Assembly: GCF_005771525.1 (NCBI RefSeq)
Contig: NZ_VAVZ01000001.1
Coordinates: 95,843 to 159,842 of the forward strand
Length of the DNA stretch: 64,000 nucleotides
Direction of reading: 5' to 3'
Origin: Nesterenkonia salmonea
GTDB taxonomy: Bacteria > Actinomycetota > Actinomycetes > Actinomycetales > Micrococcaceae
Within the stretch, counting starts at the first letter, position 1. Each line of letters begins with the position of its first letter. Under the pieces are notes generated by a model. The model ran no database searches. It was not told the origin of the DNA and saw only the letters and a program-made list of their open reading frames with translations. Shown piece after piece: positions 53,720 to 61,365 of the stretch. Position numbers and translations under genes: made by a program.

Positions 53720-53881
53720 ATGAGCGCAACTGGTGATATCCGCACAGTGGGAACACAGCAAGCACGCCAGGACCAGCGCCCAATGAGGTTGTTAACTGCG
53801 CTGACGAGGGACTTTAGAGCGGGAGACGGTGCTCGCAAAGGTTTCGGAGCGCAGACTGCAAAGAAGTCAGCACGCGGGTGA
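53720..53881 (+). CDS. Doubtful small basic peptide ORF
   Basis: This 53-residue frame begins 'MSATGDIRTVGTQQARQDQR' and is basic and Gln/Arg-rich. AAGGAGG lies about 24 nt upstream, too far for a normal start. It ends 9 bp before the convergent regulator stop. I see no family. Confidence 0.15.
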   Translation: MSATGDIRTVGTQQARQDQRPMRLLTALTRDFRAGDGARKGFGAQTAKKSARG

Positions 53882-53890
53882 ATGTCCGGC

Positions 53891-56512
53891 TCAGTGAGTG
53901 AGCAGGTCCAAGCCGATGAGCTCGACTCGGTTCGCGCAACCGAAGCGCTTCAGCAGACCCGAGACTGTTGACTCGACCGTCCGGGGGGACACACTGAGCA
54001 TTCGGGCAATAGCGCGCGTGGTGTCGCCCCGGTGGAGCGCTTCGAGAACAGAACGCTCCCGCGAACATAGGGTGAGATCATCGAAGGTGTTGATCAGCCA
54101 TGAGGGCTCTGTGAGCTCCTGCCGTAAAGACAACACAATCTTGGCGACTCGAGCGCGTATCACGTTATCAAGTTGGTCACGTCGAGCCCACAGGGCGGCC
54201 ATGATCGTGAGCCCGAAATGCTGAGAACCTGCTGCGATAAAGACCTCTGCGGTCTCAACTGCTAGGCGGTCCTCGTCGGTCGTCAGGGCTTCCGCGAGCC
54301 TGTAGATCATGCTCGGCCGTCCTGGCTGGTCTCCCCAGGGAGCCTCTAGGATCAGTCCAGCCGCCTCTGTCGACATCCCTAGCACTGAAAGGAGGAGAAG
54401 TTGTTGCTCTTGGAGGAGCTCTGATTCCTCACGAGCTTGCCGTGCGAGGGGCAGCAAAGCGGATGCAACCACTGGCGTAGGAGGCCCACTCCCAATAAGC
54501 GCCATACCCTGTGTTGCTAACCGGAGGGAGGGTATTCCCCGTTTGACGTCTCCACTACCGATGAGTGGGCTGCAGTGGCGACGCGCCCTTGCTCCGGTCT
54601 CTTCATCTAGGTAGGACGCAGTGGCCATGACAAGCGAGGCGCTGAAAGGCACTAATCCGTAGGGATCACTCATGCCGAATGCCCGCAGGGCGGCCGATGC
54701 GTGCAAATGCGCGCTCTGCATTCGGTCCTGCTGCATGGCCACGATAGTTGCCACAACGTTGGCAACCCCGGGAAGTGCGGGACCCCCGAGGGTCCTTCCA
54801 TTCCACGTTTGAAAGTGAACGCGCATCATGTCGGTTCGCCATCCCTGAGCCGTCACGATGAGCAGCAGTACAGCGACCACGGCTTCTTCGATATCGGGGT
54901 GTCCGCCTTCGCGGATCAGGTCATCCAGAAGGGAGGACAACACAAGCCTTCCCCGCTCTGGATGCATGCGAAGCCCGAGCTTGACACCGACCCACAGCTG
55001 GGCGGTGACGGATTCCTCCCAGGTTCCGTGCACGCGAGTCTCCAGCAACTCTCGCACCCAGTCCTCGGGCTCCTGCGTTTGGGTGACTGCGATCACCCGT
55101 TCGAGGGATGGGGCGCTGGCGGCCGCACCGAGAGCGGTGAGCCGTCCGACGATAGGCCCTGCGATCTCCGGATGGAACAGACTCATGCGTCGGGCGAGGA
55201 TCAAGGACTCACGCAGTGTCTTCTCATCTATAGCGTCGCCAAGGGAGTGATCACTCTGCCTCAACAGGAGATTCAGCTCATCGCTGGCACCTGCGATATT
55301 GCCCTGTGCATATTCGGCTCGCGCTCGAAGTGCCCGCATCACCGGAGGAATGGTGGCCAGCGCCTGGCTGAGCACCCCGACCTGCTCATACCACCCATGA
55401 TTGATGCACACCCGCGCCGCCCATTGAGCTCGGAGAGAAGGAATGGGCTCGCCTGATTTGGCTGCCCAACACACCAGAGCCGCTTCCGACAGCGCGCTGC
55501 CGGTGAGTCGCGGAATTCTCTTTCCATAGGCATACCACAAAGTCATCGCCCCGACATCGCGGACCACTCTGCGAACGGCCTCGCGCAGGGCCTCTGGCTG
55601 GATTCGCAAGTCAACGCTTCCCAGCCGCGCCTTGTAGTCTGGGCCAAGAATCCCTTGATGCCTGAGGCTGAGCACCACGTCATCGGAGAACTCTTCGACG
55701 GCCCACTGCTCAGGAATCCGTCCAGCGACAGCTGTGAGCCGCAGAAGTGTTCTCTCTGCTTCGGTCAATCCGCTCTGGAGGTGACCGCTCTCCTTTTCCA
55801 GAGCGTCATGGAGGGGCTTTTCATCTGGTTCCCACATCCACATATCGTCGCGCTGCCGGAGGACACCCTGCAGGATAGAGGCCTCAACGACGCGGCGCGC
55901 CAGTGCCACGTGGCCTCCGCTGAGGGCGCGAATGCGGCGCTGCGATGTGGTTGACACGCGGGCTCCAACCCATGCTTCAAGGGCGCGTCCCATCCCCTGC
56001 TCGCTGAGGAGCCGCGGAAACAGCTCGACCAGTGCCCCAGCCTCTTGCAGGGCCATCGAGAGCTCGCACTTTTCTGCGAGATGACGCATGGGAAGCAGGA
56101 GTCGTAGCCATCCACGGCCCGCAAATTCATGAAGCAGCGCTGCGGTGGCACCGTCCATGAGGTTTGCGAATTCGGCGACAACCCAGGGAACGGAGCCACT
56201 CGCCACGAATGCCTCACGTGACCATTGCTCAAGTCGATCTGCTAAAGGATCAGACGTCGACGGACCGCCGGGACCATTGGCGGCATCAAGTGCTGCCCCA
56301 AGTGCGCAGGTCCTTGATCGGTAGCCATGCGTCACGTCTACGGAGAGCGCGGGGGCGTGTTCACCAAGACGAGCAACGACGTCGTCCAGGCACCACAGAC
56401 CGGGAAGAACGAGGGCCACGTTCTGCGAGGAAGGGACCCTCAGTATCTCGTCGACTATCTCGGCTGCAGGCTCAAGTCCTGGTGATTCTATACCTCGAGA
56501 ACGAATAGTCAT
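53891..56512 (-). CDS. Large LuxR-type regulator without recognisable P-loop
   Basis: This 873-residue protein has the size and layout of LAL/MalT-type regulators: a long helical, TPR-like middle and a C-terminal LuxR helix-turn-helix. The HTH reads 'LCSRERSVLEALHRGDTTRA' and 'VSPRTVESTVSGLLKRFG' (about 805-865). The N-terminal region, where an ATPase is expected, has 'SQNVALVLPGLWCLDDVVARLG' but no GxxxxGK, so ATP binding is doubtful. It begins 2 nt after the stop of a second regulator of the same type. Target genes are unknown; the neighbouring polysaccharide genes are candidates. Confidence 0.75.
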   Translation of the reverse strand: MTIRSRGIESPGLEPAAEIVDEILRVPSSQNVALVLPGLWCLDDVVARLGEHAPALSVDVTHGYRSRTCALGAALDAANGPGGPSTSDPLADRLEQWSREAFVASGSVPWVVAEFANLMDGATAALLHEFAGRGWLRLLLPMRHLAEKCELSMALQEAGALVELFPRLLSEQGMGRALEAWVGARVSTTSQRRIRALSGGHVALARRVVEASILQGVLRQRDDMWMWEPDEKPLHDALEKESGHLQSGLTEAERTLLRLTAVAGRIPEQWAVEEFSDDVVLSLRHQGILGPDYKARLGSVDLRIQPEALREAVRRVVRDVGAMTLWYAYGKRIPRLTGSALSEAALVCWAAKSGEPIPSLRAQWAARVCINHGWYEQVGVLSQALATIPPVMRALRARAEYAQGNIAGASDELNLLLRQSDHSLGDAIDEKTLRESLILARRMSLFHPEIAGPIVGRLTALGAAASAPSLERVIAVTQTQEPEDWVRELLETRVHGTWEESVTAQLWVGVKLGLRMHPERGRLVLSSLLDDLIREGGHPDIEEAVVAVLLLIVTAQGWRTDMMRVHFQTWNGRTLGGPALPGVANVVATIVAMQQDRMQSAHLHASAALRAFGMSDPYGLVPFSASLVMATASYLDEETGARARRHCSPLIGSGDVKRGIPSLRLATQGMALIGSGPPTPVVASALLPLARQAREESELLQEQQLLLLSVLGMSTEAAGLILEAPWGDQPGRPSMIYRLAEALTTDEDRLAVETAEVFIAAGSQHFGLTIMAALWARRDQLDNVIRARVAKIVLSLRQELTEPSWLINTFDDLTLCSRERSVLEALHRGDTTRAIARMLSVSPRTVESTVSGLLKRFGCANRVELIGLDLLTH

Positions 56513-56514
56513 GG

Positions 56515-58959
56515 CTACTCGCCACCGCCCCCAGTGAGTCTGGCGAGAAGCTGAAGTCGGGAACCCACGCCGAGCTTTCGGTAGATGCTGCGAATATGTG
56601 CTTGGACCGTTCGGACAGAGATACCCAATTCGCTTCCCACCTCAACTGCGTTCGCACCGTCAGCAAGCAAGACTGTGACATGGGCCTCTCGATCAGAGAG
56701 CAGCTCTACGATGTCAGACCTCAGCTGGGGAGCGCCAGGATGCTCGGTGATCCTGTCCACGCAGAATCTGAAGGCGGGGTGGCCCGGTATCGGTTCAGCG
56801 AGCATTTCTGCTCCGGCCGGTGGTCCACACTCCAGATAGGCCTCGACGCGGCCCACAACCTCCGGTTCGACTCCGGCCGTGCGCGCTAAGACAACAAGCT
56901 CTCGCAGAACACCTGCTGGCAGGAGGCTCGCGCGGCGCAACAGAAGGCATCGCATGGAGGTCCGCCACATTCCCGGCGCTAACGGCCGCGCATCAGCGGT
57001 GCTGTACAGAGTGGGAATCAGGTCGCGTGCCGGCACGTGAAGCAACCGCCCGAGAATTGCGACCACCTCAACGCAGACGTCACTGAACGTCCTGCCGAAC
57101 GAAGGGACGCTGATGCCAGCGGGCCCAAAAATCTCTTCCGATCTCGGTCCAGAGATCACAAAGTCGAGCGCCTCAAGCAGCCTCCGGGACACATTTCCCA
57201 AGGGCAGCCCTACCTCGAACTGGAGCCAGAGGTCATCCAACTCAACTCGAAGAATCTCGGAGTCGACCCCGCACACAATGTGTTTGAGGGCGAGTAGGGC
57301 TTGATCAGTAATGGCGTGCTGCAGCCTGCGCTCGGCCGTTTCCCCCACCATCCACTCATGGGGAAGCACGTGCTCATCTGGGAAAGCCAATACGCGCGCC
57401 AAACCCACCCGTTCGAGGATCCACGTCGTTGCAATGATCGGCAGTTCGGCAGCGCTGATACTCATGATGACAGCTAGAGAAGACCGAGCACGTTCACCGT
57501 CGCCTGCCAGTACTGCTGCATAGGCATCGAGCGCTGCGCAACTGGCGTCTGCGAGAAGTTGTGCGTCTACTACATATTGGCCGAGGTCGCTGGCCTCCTG
57601 CGGCCGGTGACGGGATGGGGCCAACGGCCCGGTGGGTGGCTGGAAAGTCCTCAAATAGCCTTCGGGCGCGAAATCTTCCAGCATTTCCAGTCTTCGCGAC
57701 AGATCAGCCAGAACCGAATTGTCACTACTTGGGGCGGAGAGCAAAGCTGAACGGATGAACGCCTCAACCGCTGAGACATCGGCTGTAAAATCTGCCGGTG
57801 AATCCCGCTGCACAAGGGTGTCCAGCGCCGTTCTTGGCGCTCCCCTGACGGCCAGGACGCTGGCCTCGATTCCCAATACCCTGGGATCGCTCTTGGGTAT
57901 GTCACTGACAAGGAACCATGCTTGGTCAAGAAGGCCACTCTCAAGATGCTCTCCCGCAGCGAAGAGAGCGGCGTCCGTGTCAGGCACATGGGACTGGATA
58001 CGGTAGTGCAGAATCCCCGCTGAGGTTTCTTGTTCAGCGAGACCATCGTGACCAATGGACAACACCAGTGCGTGTCGATGCCAGGCCCGTGCCAAATGCA
58101 CGTGGGACCCGCGAAGGGTAAGCAGTCCCGCTTCTTCACACCAGTACACCATGTCACGCGTTTCGGCATCCGCGAAGAGGTTCACGATGGGGATTCGCTC
58201 GGCAAGTGCCACCTGTCGAAGCAACTCGACGACGCCTTCGCTGAGAATACTCTCAATTTCTTGCCTGAAGGCGTCAGCCCCGCGACGGTCGAGCCAAATA
58301 GGCGACCGGAGAATGGCGCTTCGCGCGTTAATCGTGGCGATCCACCCTTCATGGCGCCCTGTGACAGCCACAACGATCAGGTCTTCTGTCAAAGAGCCGG
58401 TCACGCTCTGCAGATAGCTCTGGAGTGCCGATGTCGGAGGGGCACCCAGTACTTCCTCCAAGAGCCCTTTGACCTCCTCATCGGCAAGAGCATTGAGCTT
58501 GAGGGGGAGGCCACGGTCTCCATGGACCGATCGGCTCAACTGAGAGCCGATGTTGGACTCAGATGAACATGTAGCAATGACACCTACCCACTGCGCGGCG
58601 ATCACCAGCCGAAGCACTTCAAGGGAGTCCTCGTCGAAAAGGTCCACATCGCGGAAAACTAGAGTTCTCGTGAGCCGGCTCTCAAGCATTCCGTTGCCGA
58701 GCGTGGATCCGTGGAGCTTGGAGACAGCCTCTGCTGGCGTGTCGATTCCTGGAGCGTCAAAGGCTTTGAGGCGCCTGCGCAGAGATCTTCCAGAAACTGA
58801 GGACGTAGAACACAGTTCAAACTGGGACCCAAGCAGGGTTTCTAGATCTTGAATGAAGCGCCCCTTGCCTGCACCAAAGGGCCCTAGTAGCAGAACAAAA
58901 GGGGCCTTCACACCGTTGTAGTGCTGAACCGTTTGCCTCAGCGCATCAGCCTTGAGCAT
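56515..58959 (-). CDS. Large LuxR-type ATPase regulator (LAL-like)
   Basis: This 814-residue protein has a P-loop GPFGAGKG at residues 26-33, a Walker B-like 'TLVFRDVDLFDE', a long helical middle and a C-terminal LuxR helix-turn-helix ('LLSDREAHVTVLLADGANAV', 'ISVRTVQAHIRSIYRKLG'). This is the STAND-type design in which ATP and a ligand switch the protein between inactive and oligomeric states. GGGGG lies before the ATG. It is followed at once by the P-loop-less partner, so the two are cotranscribed and may act together. Codon use matches the neighbours. Confidence 0.8.
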   Translation of the reverse strand: MLKADALRQTVQHYNGVKAPFVLLLGPFGAGKGRFIQDLETLLGSQFELCSTSSVSGRSLRRRLKAFDAPGIDTPAEAVSKLHGSTLGNGMLESRLTRTLVFRDVDLFDEDSLEVLRLVIAAQWVGVIATCSSESNIGSQLSRSVHGDRGLPLKLNALADEEVKGLLEEVLGAPPTSALQSYLQSVTGSLTEDLIVVAVTGRHEGWIATINARSAILRSPIWLDRRGADAFRQEIESILSEGVVELLRQVALAERIPIVNLFADAETRDMVYWCEEAGLLTLRGSHVHLARAWHRHALVLSIGHDGLAEQETSAGILHYRIQSHVPDTDAALFAAGEHLESGLLDQAWFLVSDIPKSDPRVLGIEASVLAVRGAPRTALDTLVQRDSPADFTADVSAVEAFIRSALLSAPSSDNSVLADLSRRLEMLEDFAPEGYLRTFQPPTGPLAPSRHRPQEASDLGQYVVDAQLLADASCAALDAYAAVLAGDGERARSSLAVIMSISAAELPIIATTWILERVGLARVLAFPDEHVLPHEWMVGETAERRLQHAITDQALLALKHIVCGVDSEILRVELDDLWLQFEVGLPLGNVSRRLLEALDFVISGPRSEEIFGPAGISVPSFGRTFSDVCVEVVAILGRLLHVPARDLIPTLYSTADARPLAPGMWRTSMRCLLLRRASLLPAGVLRELVVLARTAGVEPEVVGRVEAYLECGPPAGAEMLAEPIPGHPAFRFCVDRITEHPGAPQLRSDIVELLSDREAHVTVLLADGANAVEVGSELGISVRTVQAHIRSIYRKLGVGSRLQLLARLTGGGGE

Positions 58960-59566
58960 GTCAATCCCCCTGGATCACAATATGGTACTCACTGCCTACT
59001 GCGCTGCCAATAAGGACATCGGTCCACCTATCCCAGAGTTCCGCAAGTCGGATGCGCTGACCAATCGCGCCTCCTTCCACTCCTCGCCCAGCAGGAGTAG
59101 CATATAGTATATCTCTTTATACAACATGAATTATGTCATTTTTATTTTGACCTTGATCCCCAAAATACTTTAGGGGCAAGCTCATCGCCCCCTCTAAAAT
59201 GAGGCCGAAACCTACACAGGACTCGCGGACAAACCTGAAGCCTCGTGGCGCAGACTGGCCCACTTCGAACGATTTCCCCTCGCAACCAGGCAGCGAAGCA
59301 GCCACCCAGTGCTCTTATTCGGAGCAGGTGGGCGACCTGGATGGTATTACACCAAAGAGTTTTCGCAGAGGCTCGAGGAGGCACTTGCGTGAGGACGATG
59401 CTCGCCCACCCTTAGTCGACCCCTAGCTTGAGCCAAGGCCTGCACTAACCTCTCATGACCATATTTCTGTGTTTTTGGGCTAGATAGTGTTGCAAACACA
59501 GATAAACACAGATAAAGTCGGTCCAATCCCACATTTGTGTGGTTCGCATCACTTTTAGGAGACGGC
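58960..59566. other. Intergenic region between LuxR-type regulators and fructose operon
   Basis: An AT-rich stretch (about 59095-59165) suits a promoter for the minus-strand regulators; a TATACT hexamer lies on that strand near 59108. From 59198 to 59392 one plus-strand frame is open for 64 codons, ending 'KEFSQRLEEALA', but has no start codon. The fructose promoter occupies the right end. Confidence 0.5.
59467..59518 (+). promoter_or_regulatory. Fructose operon promoter with DeoR-type operator repeats
   Basis: TTGCAA (59490-59495), a 17-bp spacer and TAAAGT (59513-59518) form a good sigma-A promoter 50 bp before the DeoR start. Two direct copies of AAACACAG (59494-59501 and 59504-59511) lie in it, and an inverted copy CTGTGTTT is at 59467-59474. 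This is a likely site for autoregulation by the DeoR-type repressor. Confidence 0.65.
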
Positions 59567-60355
59567 ATGGCGCAGCTCACACCGGAACGACATCACAGCA
59601 TCCTTGCTCGCCTTAAGGATGGTCCCGTTACCGTGCAGGTGTTGGCTGACCGGCTGCAGGTGAGTAAGGAGACAATCCGCCGCGATCTGGACTTGCTGGA
59701 GAGCCAAGGAAGTCTGCAACGAGTTCATGGTGGCGCAGTTCCAGCTGGTTCTGTGTCTCGGGCAGAAACGTCTCGGCACGACAGGCTCGGTCGCCACACA
59801 GCACAGAAGCAGCGGATCGCTGAGGCCGCTCTGCGTTTCTTACCGCCCGCTGATGGGGGGTCTATGATTTTCGATGCAGGTACCACTACAGAGGCACTGG
59901 CAGATCTGTTAGCAGTAGAGTCCTCGCTGGACGGCCACCATCGTTACCTCATCACGAACGCTGTTCCCATTGCCCAGAAGCTCTCCGCAGCTTCCGGAGT
60001 CCAGGTCGAGATTCTCGGCGGAAGCATCCGGGGCGTGACCGGAGCCGCGGTCGGTCCGGACACCGTCAGTGCTCTGCAAAGCCGCCGCGCCGATGTGGTG
60101 TTCATAGGCGCCAACGGGGTTGACGCGGCTTTCGGCCTCAGCACTCCTGACAGCTCAGAAGCTGCAGTAAAGTCCGCACATATCTGCGCGGCCCGCCACC
60201 GAGTCTTGTTGGCGGACTCGTCCAAACTGGGACAGACCACTCTGGTGCAGTTTGCAGCACTGAACGACGTCGACGTGTTGATCACAGACGCTGAGCCAGC
60301 TGCTGAGCTCGCTGCCGCTCTCGAAGAGGCTGAGGTCCAGGTGGTGGTCGCGTGA
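59567..60355 (+). CDS. fruR: DeoR-family repressor of the fructose operon
   Basis: This 262-residue DeoR protein has an N-terminal HTH ('ILARLKDGPVTVQVLADRLQ', 'VSKETIRRDLDLLESQG') and a C-terminal sugar-phosphate-sensing domain ('FDAGTTTEALADLL', 'FIGANGVDAAFGLSTPD', 'LLADSSKLGQTT'). Such regulators of fruKA respond to fructose-1-phosphate. AGGAG lies 6 nt before the ATG. It overlaps fruK by 4 nt, so repressor and enzymes are made from one mRNA. The symbol is inferred from context. Confidence 0.88.
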   Translation: MAQLTPERHHSILARLKDGPVTVQVLADRLQVSKETIRRDLDLLESQGSLQRVHGGAVPAGSVSRAETSRHDRLGRHTAQKQRIAEAALRFLPPADGGSMIFDAGTTTEALADLLAVESSLDGHHRYLITNAVPIAQKLSAASGVQVEILGGSIRGVTGAAVGPDTVSALQSRRADVVFIGANGVDAAFGLSTPDSSEAAVKSAHICAARHRVLLADSSKLGQTTLVQFAALNDVDVLITDAEPAAELAAALEEAEVQVVVA

Positions 60356-61365
60356 TCCTCTCCGTCACCCCAAACCCGAGTTTAGATTCCACCATTGAGT
60401 TACCCGCACCGCTAGTGCCCGGGCAGGTTCACAGAGCTGTGACGAGCCATAGTGGCCCTGGTGGCAAAGGTGTGAACGTCTCGCGTGCTCTGGCAGCAGC
60501 TTCAGCTGAGACTCTTGCGCTCTTGCCCGGGGACACCGGCGATCCGCTCCTCACCGCCCTTCAATCAATCCATCTGCCACATGCCACTGTTCCGGTTGGT
60601 CATCCCCTGCGGACCAACATCACGATTACAGATCCTTCAGGCACCACCACGAAGATCAACGAACCGGGTCCTGCCGTTGATGCCACAGCAACTGCAGCCC
60701 TTACTAGTCTCGTCGTCGAGCATGCGGCGAAGGCCTCGTGGGTGGCCCTTGCCGGGTCACTGCCACCGGGGGCACCTGACGCGTTCTATGCGGAGCTGAC
60801 TCATCAGTTGCGCGGCACAGCTTTCGTTCGAAGCCCTCTCATAGCGGTCGATGCCTCCGGCGTCGCTCTGGCAGAGGCGATCACCGCCGAGCCCGACCTC
60901 ATCAAGCCCAATGCTGAGGAACTCCTGGAATTGCACCAGCATGTCCACGGCGCTGAAGCGACCTCAGCCGTGTCGGCTGAAGCGCTGGAAGCTGACGTCG
61001 AGCTTGTAGCGGATCTCATCCATTCACTTCAGCCGTATGGAGTCCGTGCTGCCCTGGTCACCCTCGGAGCTCGTGGAGCGTTGTTTATTCCTCAACCAGG
61101 TGATGTGGGCGCCGCTGTTCTGTTCGCCTATGGTCCACCTCTCATAGCTCGCAGCACCGTAGGCGCCGGGGATGCCGCTCTTGCGGGCTTCCTCATCGCA
61201 CACCAGCGAGACGAATCACCCGCTGACTGTCTTCGACAAGCCGTAGCTCAAGGGCGCGCGGCCGCAACCCTGCCGGGTTCCGCTATGCCGGGACCCACTG
61301 ACCTCACACTCGCCGACGTGGTCGTCGACGAGTTCAACACCACTATGAAGGGCAACGCATCATGA
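60352..61365 (+). CDS. fruK: 1-phosphofructokinase
   Basis: FruK phosphorylates fructose-1-phosphate to fructose-1,6-bisphosphate. The 337-residue PfkB-family kinase has 'PGGKGVNVSRALAA' near residue 37 and the catalytic 'STVGAGDAALAGF' near residue 265. The start is GTG in a GTGA overlap with the repressor gene, and its stop overlaps the PTS gene. The order regulator-kinase-transporter is typical of actinobacterial and Gram-positive fru operons. Confidence 0.93.
   Translation: MILSVTPNPSLDSTIELPAPLVPGQVHRAVTSHSGPGGKGVNVSRALAAASAETLALLPGDTGDPLLTALQSIHLPHATVPVGHPLRTNITITDPSGTTTKINEPGPAVDATATAALTSLVVEHAAKASWVALAGSLPPGAPDAFYAELTHQLRGTAFVRSPLIAVDASGVALAEAITAEPDLIKPNAEELLELHQHVHGAEATSAVSAEALEADVELVADLIHSLQPYGVRAALVTLGARGALFIPQPGDVGAAVLFAYGPPLIARSTVGAGDAALAGFLIAHQRDESPADCLRQAVAQGRAAATLPGSAMPGPTDLTLADVVVDEFNTTMKGNAS

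Larger units (their letters stand above)
53018..53890. other. Long intergenic region between glycosyltransferase and LuxR-type regulator genes
   Basis: This 873-bp interval has a GC-rich half next to the glycosyltransferase and a markedly AT-rich stretch at about 53420-53620. It contains a palindrome (53246-53283) and three doubtful small ORFs listed separately. On the minus strand TTGTCC, 18 bp, TAGAGT could be a promoter reading toward the glycosyltransferase. No homology to known genes was recognised. Confidence 0.6.
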
